From Triatoma infestans (taxonomy: Eukaryota; Arthropoda; Insecta; Hemiptera; Reduviidae): a stretch of DNA of 64,000 nucleotides. The stretch spans positions 83,035-147,034 of the forward strand of contig JAAEAF010001968.1 of NCBI GenBank assembly GCA_011037195.1, written 5' to 3'. Every line of letters starts with the position of its first letter. Positions within the stretch are counted from its first letter, which is position 1. The position numbers and the translations under genes are program-made. Of the stretch, positions 1 to 11,264 are shown piece by piece. The notes below the pieces were generated by a model. It was not told where the DNA came from. It made no database searches and saw only the letters and a program-made list of their open reading frames with translations.

Positions 1-520
1 TTTTATTATATTTTTTTTTTTTAGTTGCTATCACAATTCAAGTTTAATACTGTTTAAGTAGAGTTTTTGGTTTCTACAAAATTATATTTTTTTCAAGCTG
101 GGTTTACTTAAAGTGTTTAGTATATCTCATTAACTAAAATAGGTGGGTAGCCTATTTTGTAATAAAAAGCCTACACTCTTATTTAATGTTTTAAAATTAA
201 AGTAATATCTATTCTTTCAGGTGGGCTTAACTTGCAGATAGTAAATTGGGTGTCATTGACGGGGCCAGAAATGAAATGTTGCTATTAATATTTTTATACT
301 TTTTTTTTTTTTTTAATAATTTTGCATTGTTTTCAATGATGTCAAATATAAAAGAAGTTTCTAACAGAATATTCGAATATTGAAGGAACGAAGGATAGCA
401 TTATATTAATCAGTGCGCTCAGAAACATAGAAAAAAAAACAAAACAAACCAAACTCAATTTGTGAGAAGAATTGCCCATATCTCTTTCATATAACGATGA
501 AATTTACTGAGCCATACCCG
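1..520. other. AT-rich stretch with one duplicated block
   Basis: No gene is seen here. The stretch is AT-rich with long T and A runs. The one structured part is about 220-300, a block that recurs at about 62055-62135. In both places it follows a pyrimidine run ending in CAG, so it could be an old exon or a transposon piece. Confidence 0.5.
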
Positions 521-529
521 AAGGGGTAT

Positions 530-745
530 AAGGCTAATTGTGAGTCTACTTGTTAGAACAGATACATGCACCATCTACAACTTGCAGATAGTGCGATATG
601 CCGATTCTGCAAGGCAAAGGAAGAAACCCCGGCGCACCTCCTCTGTGAGTGCGTCGGCCTGGCGAGGATAAAGTTTCTTCACTTGGAGACAGGCAATCCC
701 GAAGCTATGAGCTGTAATGTGATAACAAGAAGAAAATATATAATT
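530..745 (+). pseudogene. LINE (non-LTR retrotransposon) C-terminal knuckle fragment
   Basis: A short open frame (from about 566) carries the spacing C-x2-C, ET, H, C typical of the end of Jockey/I-type LINE polyproteins, after the RNase H domain: ICRFC, then EETPAHLLCEC. In this family the region follows an RNase H tail and helps close the ORF2 protein. Only the last part is present and upstream codons contain stops, so this is a relic. The same module occurs at 36194 and, with a different flank, at 33150 and 56500. Seen: motif and frame. Inferred: clade. Confidence 0.7.
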
Positions 746-779
746 TTTAATTATAAAAATTATAACTATCTGGTGCCAG

Positions 780-1640
780 TCAGACGCTAGTATTCAGGTC
801 AAGTTCCGCGGTTAGTGCACGGTCAAAGGGACCGCCAAACCGCCAAAGACACATCGCTTTCAAAAGTGTCATTATACGGTCAATATAAAAGGATCAACAA
901 ATCACTCAAAAGACCACCTGGCTACAGTCTTTTGATAACTGCCATCACCTGTCGCCACACCTGTTCACCGACCTATTCAAGACTTAGGGTCAACACATGG
1001 CAATAAACAAACACTCAAGACCTACCACTTGGCTACAGTCCTTTGATAACCGCCAACATCTGTTCAAGACCTAGGGTCAACACACGGCAAGAGATGTTTG
1101 AGTGTGACCCGTAATTACAAGACTTGTCAATGTGTGGTGATGGCAATATAAGGTCTCTCTAGAGGAAATGGGGAGGACTATTCTTCAGTATTTCATCAGC
1201 GTAACATCAAGATCCTACCAGTGACATAATTCATACATCGGAGCGCGTCCCTATCTAAGTATTTAAACATATATTATTTATCAATCATTATAGTTGGTGC
1301 ATTCTAGTTACAATTTAAATCATTTTAAATTAATTGTAGTTTATCTTTTCAAACGTTTAAATTATTGTTAAAATATACATATATCTATTTTCGTAAATTC
1401 CTAATTCATATTCCGAATAACAACTCTCTAAAATCTCTAACTAACTCCCAACTATTCATCACATCATCACACCTCTCCAAGACATCTGAACCCATTATAG
1501 AGCCGCTCTCAGCTTTGCTAGGATTGATTAAGAGGGCAAAGCGGGGGGTTGTGCTATAATTTAAGGGGATCCATAATAGACCTCGTCTTATAGGTCGCAA
1601 TGGAATGAGGCTCGCCCCCCCCGCCCGTTTCTAATCTAAT
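780..1640. repeat. possible solo LTR with internal tandem repeat
   Basis: Two imperfect direct copies of a roughly 90-110 bp unit lie at about 895-1010 and 1011-1095. Each contains TGGCTACAGTC, TTTGATAAC and AGGGTCAACACA. They are followed by GCAATATAAGGTCTCTCTAG (1143-1162), which looks like a TATA element with an initiator further on. Upstream repeated units plus a TATA box would suit the U3 region of an LTR. No matching second LTR, primer-binding site or polypurine tract was found, so this is a guess from layout only. Confidence 0.3.
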
Positions 1641-1926
1641 CTAACGATGAAATAAAAAGTACATTTATACAATTGGCCATACAGGCTAATTTATCACAAT
1701 CCAATACTCATGTTAAACTAAAGAGATAATGAGGCAAACAACAATTTGCTGACTTTTATGGGAATTATGGCAAGCTAAATCATGTCAACGGCTAAATAGG
1801 ATTAAAAAGTTTTATTGTGCACTAGCTTTGAATTGATTCAGTCCCAGCGATATTTGTCTAATTCGGATAGATTTCAGGCGATAATGTGGCTTTTTGAGAT
1901 CTTTTATTTATTTATTATTTATTTTT

Positions 1927-2040
1927 TTAATTTAAGACGCGTCAACATCCAATGTCATTGGCGCCCGGAGCCTTCTCAGTGCACTGCCGGACTCCGGGCA
2001 GAGTTTACTCGTTACAGGCAATACTGACCATCACCGGAAA
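1927..2040 (-). mobile_element. SINE1, 3' part only
   Basis: The reverse complement matches the SINE1 body: the CGCCTTAAATT tail, the mouse-trap segment around TGCACTGAGAAGGCTCCGGG and the ACTGTCC hairpin. The tRNA-like head is missing; unrelated sequence takes over after about 2040. The full-length reference copy in this window is at 57893-58138. Confidence 0.75.
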
Positions 2041-3105
2041 TTGTTTGTTGGGCCGCATTTAAAGCCTCCTGGACTGCGGGTTGGAATCCCCTCCCCTATA
2101 TCCTAGAGTATATATTTTAAATGTTATTCTTAGATATTCTGTCTTGACTGGAATCAGTATTGAGGTCACGCGAAGTCTTTCACTAGTGATTCAGGGTGAA
2201 TAGCGAAAATGTTTGCAGCTAGCAGCCCGCTTGCCGCACTGGGAGCTAGAGAAATAAAATTAAATTCTATTTTTTTTTTTTTTAAGCAAACTTAGATGTA
2301 ATTTCTTTGAAAAAATTACTTTGAGATATAATAAATTATGTAAATGTAAATTATGTGTCCTAACTATTTTAGAAACATGAATTTTATTACACGATTGATA
2401 TTAACAACTTATAATAGCTTACATTTTTTTTTTTTTTTTCACCTGAACTCACCATTTTAATACGAACTTAGAAATAAAATATAAAGGATTTTGCAATTAT
2501 CACTACGACTATATAGTTATTAAGAATTTTTTTTAAAAAAATAATGTTACAATTTGGGCAATAATATCTACAATTACCATAAAATATTTTACATAATAGC
2601 AAGGTGTGCACACCAGTGGGAAGTACGTAAACATATTATAACCTAATTGTTTTAAATGTCATAATATGTCAAATTTTCATCTCACCTACTTATATATAAC
2701 TTTTCAGTAGTTATAAAAGGTGAAAATTCATTTCTACATACATAATGCAAAATGGTTATTTGGCTTTATGTTTTGTAATAAAGCGTCATATTCATATGTG
2801 TAACAATTATAAGTATTCAGATAACTTATTCATTTCTGATTATATAATGAAATTTTTTGATTTCAAAGTCTGTGGGGTGGTAGGATGGTATAGATTTTCA
2901 CTTTAAATTGAATGCCATTAACTCAGAATTGTAACAATTTGTTTTAGCTTAATGTGAACACTGTCCTATGTCTTTTAGTGCTCTTATCAGAGTAATTAGA
3001 GTAAAAATTACTTTTCATTTGCTACTTGATAATTAAAGTAAAAGTGAAAAACCTTGTGGTTGATCATAATGTGACTGTTGTGTATAAATGATTTTTTTTT
3101 TTAAA
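2041..3105. other. AT-rich stretch, nothing recognised
   Basis: Long poly-T and poly-A runs, no reading frame with recognisable content, no tRNA or SINE signal beyond a weak GGTTGGAATCCC at about 2080 that resembles a Pol III box B. Confidence 0.5.
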
Positions 3106-3112
3106 GGTTCCT

Positions 3113-3292
3113 TCAACCAAATGTTTCTTTTATTTTTTCCTTCCACCTTTCCCTGTCCAGGCTGTTGCCGCACATAGTCTTCATGACGTTTTCTGTCCAT
3201 TTTTTTCTAGGTTTTCCTTTCCGTCTCTTCCCTTCCATTTCCCAATTAAAGACCATTTTCAGGATTCTTTCTTCATTCAAATGACCATACCA
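3113..3292 (-). pseudogene. LINE (RTE-like) C-terminal fragment
   Basis: One open frame of about 60 codons on the minus strand ends at a TGA at 3113. It reads WYGHL, then NWEMEGKRRKGKPRKKWTEN, then a basic tail ending ETFG. This Arg/Lys-rich G-[KR]-R-x-G-[KR]-P-R-x-x-W block is the usual C-terminus of RTE-like and related LINE polyproteins, after the reverse transcriptase thumb. The RT domain is absent, so it is a 5'-truncated copy. The plus-strand LINE at 31520 ends with a similar block (GKRPRGRRRTTWED). Confidence 0.75.
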
Positions 3293-3299
3293 TTACCGC

Positions 3300-5310
3300 T
3301 TTCTTTTTTCTATACTCTGAAGAACATTTCAAAGTGAAATTGTAGAAGTTGTTTGGCCGTTAGATACATCAGATCATTTCAAAGTGACCTATTTTAAACA
3401 TATTTCAAAGTGACCTAATCTAAATATGTATGTGACCTTTGCATCATACATACATAATACGTTTTATTTCTCTATACAAATGTCTCTTAAGTTGAAAAAT
3501 TGGTAGACATACACACTGACAGTCACACACACTCATATATAAAAATACTATTTTCATACTTAGGAAAGTTTAGACACGTTGATTTCTCTTGAGTCATAAA
3601 TAGATGTTGATCTAGCGTCATTAAAAAAAGGTATCATCAACTCGTATCTTATCTATGTAATCTGTTAACTGGTGTAAGAGAAAGTTATTCAATCAATTAT
3701 ATTTGAAAGAGAATAAAGATGTTTGACAAAGAAGGAGCAGTAATATTTTAGAACTAAGTTGATGATTAAAGTGAGCATTCTCTTATAATTAAGTTTATTT
3801 ATTTGCCAAATATAATATGAGATTTTAATTGAATAATTATGAAATTCTTCTTAGTAAACCAGTAACACCATTAAATAAATGTTCCAAGTAATTACCAAGT
3901 AAAATATAGAAAAATTAGAGTAGATATGTTTATATTTATTTGAAAACAAATAGAAATTAAATTAAAACGTCAGTATTTCAATTATCTCAAATTAGTTGTC
4001 TAAAAATAATTCTGACATTTTAATGTTAACTGTTGACGAATCGTTGGCAGGTGTTGACAAGAAAATAAATACAAAGATAACCTTCTGAGCTAATGTATAA
4101 AGCGAATTAAGCTAATTATTTCAAAATCCTTTACATTCTAGGATAATGGTAAGATATTTTATAGCACTTCAAAAACCCTGCTGACCATTAACGAACCTTC
4201 CTATCTCATCACATCCTTTATTCATGAGCTCTTTGCAAAAATGTATAATAGAATCAGATCTTTGAGGAATGTTGAGTCATCAGTAGGATTTTCTCAAAAC
4301 ACTCCTTCCTACTTTGGATATCACCAATCTAGAAACAACATCAGTTATTTGAGGGATATATTTCCTTCCTCGGCGATACAATTACAATACTTCGCTCAAT
4401 TGTCCCAAACAAAATATATGCGTCAAACTAAAAATAGACAGGGGAAATCCTATAATATAAAATTATTCCAATTATAAGACTTGTCACCGTCCCGTTTTAT
4501 TAATTTTCTACCTTGCCATTCTTTATTTACTTATTAAATACTTTCCTTCGTTATTAAAACAAGCTCATTTTCAGATTTTTTTTTTTTGACTCTTACTTCA
4601 CGAAGTTCTTTTTCGATAATCTTTTATTCCAACTCCATATTTTTATTTTTATTTATTTACTTTTTTTTTGAGAAGTGGATTCTGGGTAAGTCTGATACTT
4701 GAGGAGTCCACTCTCATTACAAGACATACAATTGATTACTCACAAAAAAGGGGCTAAAATATAGTCCGGATTACAAGGCCTAGCTTAGGTCTGAAAACAT
4801 TTCCAAAGTCAAAAAAAAAAATATGTTATCAAATAAAGATACGCAACTTATACATAAAAATTTAAGAAAATATTTGCATCAATCATGAAAAATTGAATAA
4901 AAAAACCTTTGTCGTAACAATCCATGGAGGTCATATGACGTAAACAGCTCGTCCCAAAGATTAAACTTCAGTATAAATGGCATCCGACACAAAGGATTTG
5001 GTCAAAATCCGTAACAGAAAATGCGATTTTACTTTTTTTTCGGTTTATCGTTTCTTAAAAATGATTCAACATTTTCTTCATATTTTCTAGATTATCTACG
5101 CATTTGTAGATTTTCTACACATAGATTTTGTAGATTATCTACGCATGTGCTGTTTGAAATCTTTTTATGTAAATTGATGTTTGCAAGCTTTTTGGGGACG
5201 CGATGACCACAGACTTCCTTCTAAGGTGCTATTACAAAATATTAAAATATGGTTCTACTAATAATATAATTCAGATGAAAATTAAATAGGTTTGAAAAAA
5301 ATAAAAATCC
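3300..5310. other. AT-rich stretch, no recognised gene
   Basis: A 78-codon frame at 4241-4477 (plus) has no recognisable motif and ordinary base composition, so I do not call it a gene. Position 5085-5140 holds a short direct repeat of TTGTAGATT-TCTACRCAT. Nothing else stands out. Confidence 0.45.
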
Positions 5311-5312
5311 TT

Positions 5313-5552
5313 GACATAACAGCCCTTAAAGGGCCTGCCAGGTGGTGATTTTTTTATTGGCAGGGCGTGTTGTAAGCGCGCCGATTCACATTGCGTTTAA
5401 TTCTGGTCTTTGTCGCTTAGGTTCGCTACTAACTGCAGTTCGTCACATTTTCTCATAATGGTAAGTCAACACCCTTTTCGCCCTGAATCAACACGAGAAT
5501 CGAACCCTGAATTCTCGCACTAAAGGCAAAAGCGTTAGCCATTAGATCTAAG
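5313..5552 (-). mobile_element. SINE2 (tRNA-derived), copy 1
   Basis: On the minus strand the head has a box-A-like TAATGGCTAACGC and a box B GGTTCGATTCT (about 5500-5545), followed by a body with TTAGTAGCGAACCTAAGCGA and a tail whose last part is self-complementary (CAGCCCTTAAAGGGCCTG, 5320-5337). The same head, body and tail recur at 34383-34617, and head plus body at 23923-24088. Pol III transcription is expected for such elements; no terminator has been mapped here. Confidence 0.8.
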
Positions 5553-5752
5553 TATGAATTCTATCAATTGATTCTTCCGTGAAAATCGACCTACGTAATT
5601 GATCCCTAATTAGAAGATCAAATTTGAACTATTAATTTTTAATACTTTAATTTTGAGTAACGTGCTTGTATAATTGGGCAGATCATTCTAGAACCTGAGT
5701 TTATACTGATTTTGCTCTATGCAAGCCTATGTTCTCACACTGTTTTTAAAAA

Positions 5753-5790
5753 CATCCTGTGGAAGGGCGAACGCCTGAAACCAGTTGATG
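5753..5790 (+). ncRNA. hammerhead-like motif, family E copy 1
   Basis: The order is CATC, a degraded core (CTGTGGA where CTGAAGA is expected), GGGCGAACGCC stem II, GAAAC, then GATG. CATC and GATG can pair as stem I. The flanks match family E copies at 44344 and 45346 (AAACATCCTG on the left, GATGACTA.AAAATGA on the right). Core changes suggest this copy could not cleave. Confidence 0.45.
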
Positions 5791-5799
5791 ACTACAAAA

Positions 5800-7139
5800 T
5801 GAAGCAGTGTTTCTTGGAAAATATCTCTGATACGTTCTAAATTCATCTTGTTCCTACTTAGGGGAACGTAAACCCATATGGAAAAGTAGGCTAGCCATTT
5901 CTATTGGATTCTTGGCGTGTCTGCGATTATCTTGGCTTAACTATACTTTCTCTGACACCCCCAGCACCACACTATACACTAAAGGTAGTTTATGCATGTA
6001 ATTAATTGGGTTTAGCAAATCCACAGGACAGGCAGACATTGCTTACCACTAATACTCTCTTCCTGAATAATACCTATTTCTTGGGAAGAAAGTGTAACAT
6101 GAAATTTCAGTTATTAATGTTTAAGCTTTTGATTTAACAAATCTATCACATCAGAAGTAACGAAAAATAAGATACTTGTAACCTAAAAATATTAACCTAA
6201 TGCAAGTAATCTAAAAAAAACTAACTTTCCAACCTAGGTCAAATATTCGAGAGATCCCCTTTCGTTCGTTTTTACAGTAGGCACTCCAAAAGTCAGCATA
6301 ACATTAAACACACTATCGCCAGTTCCCTGATGCTTGTTGTTACAATCTGTGCAATATTCTTACATATCTCACAGGTCTGTTGTGTGAACTCCATTTCAAT
6401 TCAATTCAGCATCTTTTCTCCATAATTAATTCTTAACAGTTATTTTGCAAGAGGTTTGCCAATCTTATATACACTGAATTGTTTCTTGAGTTGTCTTAAC
6501 TCCTCTCCTCTCTCTACAATGTACAGCCAACTTACAATCATATCTGAACACCTACCCGTACAGCTTCCTCGACGGTGTTGTTAGTCTCATTGGGTTGCAA
6601 GGGATACAAACTTTTAACTAGACTAGATGTTAAAAAAAAACGCATAAATCTAACACAATATACAAAGAATGATTGCATGCGGCTCTTTTTACAGTCATAC
6701 CGGCTGTATGGGCTGTTTTAAAATTGAAACTTCTCAGTATAAAATCCTCTACCGCAATATAAGGCAGTTTTTGCTAATGAAAGAGATCTCTAATATTTAT
6801 ATCAGAACTTGCTAAATATCCTATTCAGCAACAACTTAAACCTGTAGAAAATGGCAAAAAGTACCGTTGGCCCTGCGTGATTTACTTTTCACCCAATAGT
6901 GGCCATAATTAAAACTAAGTAAACATTCCTTAAAACATGCATTAAATAGAAAAATTTGTTAAAATATTTAACTACCATATTTACAATTAGCATATCTAAA
7001 TTAGATGTTGTTTCTAATTTAATATGTTTGTGAAAATAATTATTCTAATTATTACTTTTCAATTTGATTACGTTATATCAATGTAAAAAAATTGAGATGC
7101 GAGATATTATGGATATTATGCGAGAAAAGTGGTTAAAAA
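5800..7139. other. unique-looking AT-rich stretch
   Basis: No reading frame or repeat could be recognised. GC is somewhat higher around 5850-6100 and 6480-6600, but both strands are full of stops. Confidence 0.4.
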
Positions 7140-7285
7140 ATTACAAAAAATAATAATAATAATAATAATAATAATAGTAATTACTATAATATTGCATAAA
7201 GTTTGAAGCTCTTGTGGGAATCGAACCTGGACCGCCCGCCCTAAAGGTAAGAGCATTATCTCTGAGCCACGCAAAAGCCTTCAGC
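7140..7285 (-). mobile_element. SINE3: tRNA-like head with ATT-repeat tail
   Basis: On the minus strand there is a box A (GTGGCTCAGAGATAATGC), a stretch of anticodon-arm length, and a canonical box B GGTTCGATTCC (7218-7228), then a short spacer and an (ATT)n tail (complement of 7147-7178). The head is different from SINE1 and SINE2. A free tRNA gene is unlikely because no acceptor stem closes around the boxes and a simple repeat follows directly. Confidence 0.6.
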
Positions 7286-7289
7286 AAAC

Positions 7290-7975
7290 GTTACACTCGT
7301 CACCAAACACTACTATGGTTATTAAAACAAAAGAACATAATCTTAATATTGTGATCAAGAGGATGGCCAGAAAAATTGATTTCTACTTAATCAGTACGGA
7401 GAAGAAAAAAAACTGATACCTTACTCAAAAAAAAAAAAAAAATACTAGCGCAAAAGACGTATTATGTAAGAAAGACAGATATTAATGTCATGAATATCAT
7501 GTTAAATCTAGTACACATTGTTCTTCGTAAAGGAGACGTGAATGAGCAACTTAGAAGGATGATTTCGAAACTAGAATAGATGGAGAATGTTTTAATCTTC
7601 AAACTTATAATACTAAAGATATATCATAACATAAAACTTTTTTTTTTTTGTTTGTTCAAACATTAATGCTATACTTGATGATTATTGCAACTTATATAAA
7701 GTCGTTTAAGTAATATATCTATAATCTTTTAAAATGACACTATTATTTTATTGCCATTATAAAAAGTCCATGTATATGTCTAGGGTTTATAATTATTGCA
7801 TTCTATTTATTAAACAATAATTGAACTGTATTGTTGAAAGTATGTTTATATTCCAAAATTATTATTATTATTATTTTCTTTTTTGTTAATGTTTATTAAC
7901 TTGTTTTTATTAACAGTTCCTTGTTTCTTCTCTTTAATATAGAGGTAATCAAAAATTAAATGTAGAACGAACCAT
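7290..7975. other. AT-rich stretch with (ATT)n
   Basis: Holds an (ATT)n run at about 7857-7877 and poly-A/T runs. No coding or structural signal recognised. Confidence 0.45.
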
Positions 7976-7977
7976 TT

Positions 7978-8141
7978 TAAAATGTAAATATGTAAATTGT
8001 AAAAAAAAATAATAATGTAAATATGTAAATAGTGAATGTAAAATGTAAAATATATAATATGTAAATATGTAAATGTAAAATGAAAATATGTAAATTTAAA
8101 ATGTAAATATGTAAATAATGTAAATATAAATGTAAAATAAC
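7978..8141. repeat. ATGTAAAT short-repeat array
   Basis: About fifteen copies of TGTAAAT occur in 164 bp, often as ATGTAAATATGTAAAT, with irregular spacers. The array is imperfect, as in an old minisatellite. Its complement contains ATTTACATTTA and TATTTACAT. Confidence 0.8.
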
Positions 8142-8389
8142 AACTATTTTAAAAGGTAGAACTTATGCAAACTTATATTTTATCTATTTTTTTTGTTTGT
8201 TTTTGTTTCAGACATCCTTAAAATAGGAATCCCCAATTTCTAGTTAATTTGGTAAATTTGTTTTGAATAGAATTTACCAAAAAAAAATGTTTCTATATTG
8301 AAATAATTCCTTCCAAATTTGTAAAATAACATAAGAATATTTGGAAGTCTCCTGATTTAACAGTTAAATGATTATTGTTTTCAGATCCT

Positions 8390-9355
8390 GTGATTACGAA
8401 ACAATTCTGCTGTGAACCAATCACACGACTTTTTCTCTTATTGCAATTAATATTATTTTATAGAAAAAGTAAAATATTTTTCTTTAAAATTGTTTATGTT
8501 TACTAACGTTAAATGAGCTTGGCATAAAAAAAATTGGTAGGTTTTCTCATATCGTATACCTGAGTGCAATTAGTATCAGAGCGTTTCCTGGCACAACTAA
8601 AGTTTTTGGAGGCAATTTCAACTTCAGTCTAATTGACAGATCCCCAGAACAACCTAAAATACGTTTTTCCGGAAATATATATATATAAAAAATTATATAA
8701 TTGTATCTGTACATTTCAAGTTTTCTTTAAAAAAAAAACAAAAAAAAAAACTGTTGCGGATATTTACGAGAAATTTAAAAAGAAATAAAAGTCTACTGTA
8801 AATTTACATTTTCAGTCAACTCATTTTCTTCAAATATGGACATTTTTATCGATGTTTTTAATCTATATTAATACTAAGCAGTTGATAGAAACATACATTG
8901 AACAGAAGAAGTGGTAAATTTAGGAAAGCCAAACTGTTCCCCCTTATAACCCCCCGAAAAAATCAACTTTCCCGAGAAAAATGTTTCAAATAAAAGGTAT
9001 AGGTATAAAATGCCTAAATAAATGTTGTAGAAACCATAGGAAATTTATAGAAAATCGTTCGAGCCGTTTTTGCGATCAGCTCAATTGTTCAATCAAGTCA
9101 ATACGTTCATCCGGGTTGATGGATTTTGCCCGAAACCTTTGTCTGGTTGCATTACCTAAACGGAATATAAATTATAGCTTTCTGTGATTTCGGTTTTTGA
9201 GATATTTTATTAACACACACACACACCATACGCTAAAAATATTTTTTCTCGAACTCAGGGAACCTCAAACACGTATTTCCAGTGAAAACTCAATTTTGAT
9301 AATTTTACAGATTCGCATTACTTCCTCTTCTTACCAGGCGTAATAGAAAGTAAAT
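8390..9355 (-). repeat. R1 modular repeat, old copy
   Basis: Minus-oriented and diverged. It starts with the complement of the R1 end hairpin (CAATCACACGACT at 8418-8430). It then has one module with the C-rich CCCCCTTATAACCCCCC box, the terminal domain with CTAAACGGAATAT, an (AC)n run at 9212-9225 and the ACTTCCTCTTCTTACC end at about 9320-9340. Short frames inside (for example 8981-9187) are accidental: the other copies do not keep them open. Confidence 0.6.
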
Positions 9356-9359
9356 ATAT

Positions 9360-10950
9360 ATTACAGTAGCATATGTGTATGTTGTATATATATTATATAA
9401 CTATATATATGTGTGTGTGTGTGTGTGTTTTGTGTATGAACAAAAAAAAAATCACAGATACCAGGAAACAGTAGTCACATATATTATACTGGCTTAGATT
9501 GATCACTCTATACAGTATCGATGTAAGCCAGTATAGAGCTTTTGTTTTTACCGGTTTTGTGGCCATCTTGAAATCAAAGTCCTGGTTCCAAAATCCCATG
9601 GGGCTAAGCTCCATGGTCTACCCTGTTTCACTAGTTACCCATTATCTCTCATTTTTAGCAAGGTGGAACTTTACAAACAGTCTTAATAAAATAAAATAAT
9701 GGTTAAAACCATCAAAAACTCAACGTTGACAGGAACTCTGCATATATAAGGTCTTGAACTTATACACTATAACAAGTACAAGTATTTTCGATTACCAGTA
9801 CCCACAAGGATATTTCCTTTAATTAAATAACCTAAATCAATCGTTTACAAAAAAAAAAAGGATAAAACACGTTTCTTAGAACTAGTAATGTGTATAAATT
9901 TTCTTACGACGTTCCTTGATTAACTGGGCTAATATTTGAAATAACGCCTATACTACTTCATATTATTAATATCAGATTTGTAATATTCCTAATATTTCCT
10001 TGATAATGACTCGTGTAATGTCGAGACGTTGGAATAAATACAAAAAAATGTTTAAAATTGTTTAAAACAATAAAAAAATATTAAGGCTGTACAAGCGTTC
10101 ATTAATTGAGATCATCTTAAAAACTTAATAAAAGATAAAAACAACCAAAAGCCCACAAACGATAAAACGCAGAAATATAAACTGAAGAAAGAGAGCCACA
10201 GAATGTATAGATTTAGTTTTATAGTATTTTCTTATATAAATTTAATTTTGTTTAGATTTTGTATATGTTTAGATTTTATGATTCAGTTAATTTCAGATTT
10301 TATTTAGTCTCAAATTAATTAAATTAAACATTAAAACGAAATATATCATAAACTATTTGGTTTGAACTCAAACTTTGCTTTTGTAGGTTATTAGGAAAAA
10401 TTAATTTCATAACAACCAGTAAGGTATAGATCATATTTTTATTTATGTAATAATAGATTGTCTTCTACATATTGATAACAAAATATATATATATATTTTA
10501 TATAATAACTACTTTTAGACCTATACATACACCACAATTTCAGTAATAGTGTTATTATTTCATTTAATTACACACTAATTAAACATACAAATTCACGTGT
10601 CTAAAATACTTATATATGTCCTCTGAAAACTGTTCTCAAATGGAGAAAGTATGTCAATATTTGGCACTGTGTTGCCGAATATTAAAATTTTCTATTAACT
10701 ATTAAATTCATTTAAAATTTATTTGATTTAATGAAATTTAAAATTTTCAAATGATTGTTTTTATCAATAAATATTTAAAAATGATCGTATCACCTAATAA
10801 ACAATGATCTAAATGGACATCCTCCATAAAATAACGTCAAGGAATCTTTACCTGCCACACCCACACAACGCAATAAATACATCCACTCAAAGCCACAAAT
10901 ACATCCTAACAAAAACCCACACCTTCGAATACTTTTTAAAGAAATAAATA
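9360..10950. other. AT-rich stretch with microsatellite and one motif
   Basis: A (TA)n/(GT)n run lies at 9396-9430. A hammerhead-like motif is listed separately at 9996-10034. The rest is A/T homopolymer-rich and has no recognised frame. Confidence 0.45.
9996..10034 (+). ncRNA. hammerhead-like motif, family D2
   Basis: TTCC, core TTGATAA, one unpaired T, stem II GAC...GTC, GAGAC in place of GAAAC, GTT, then GGAA. The outer TTCC/GGAA pair gives a 4-bp stem I. The core differs from canonical CUGANGA at the first base and at the conserved G, as in family D at 35.8-36.0 kb. No inverted partner was seen nearby. Confidence 0.35.
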
Positions 10951-11170
10951 GGAAAGGGATTTAGCTCAGTGGTTAGCACCCTCAGTGGATTCGAGACCAG
11001 CCATGCTGCCCTTAAATTTTCTCTTGTAGCCTCTTCAGCTCACTGTCCGGTGATCGGCAGTGTTGTATATAACGAGAGAACACTGTCTGGAGGCTGACAA
11101 TGCACTGAGAAGATTCCACAAGCCAATGACAATAGATGTTGACGCGCCTTGAAATTAAACAAAAAAAAAT
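10951..11170 (+). mobile_element. SINE1, near full length
   Basis: Starts with a box-A-like TTAGCTCAGTGGTTAGCAC, a shortened anticodon region and a diverged box B (GGATTCGAGACC). The body hairpin (CACTGTCCGGTGATCGGCAGTG), ACTGAGAAG, GTTGACGCGCCTT and an A-rich tail follow. It matches the order in all other SINE1 copies. A 65-codon minus-strand frame across it is accidental. Confidence 0.85.
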
Positions 11171-11264
11171 AATAAAACGAGAAAGAAAGAAAAAAAGAAA
11201 AAAGTTCCCAACGAAAGTGATAGGTCTGTGTATTCATTGTAGGTCTCTGGTTTTTCCATGGAAA

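Noticed and set aside
7205..7285. Functional tRNA gene on the minus strand
   Set aside because: No acceptor-stem pairing around the boxes and an (ATT)n tail follows; better read as a SINE head.
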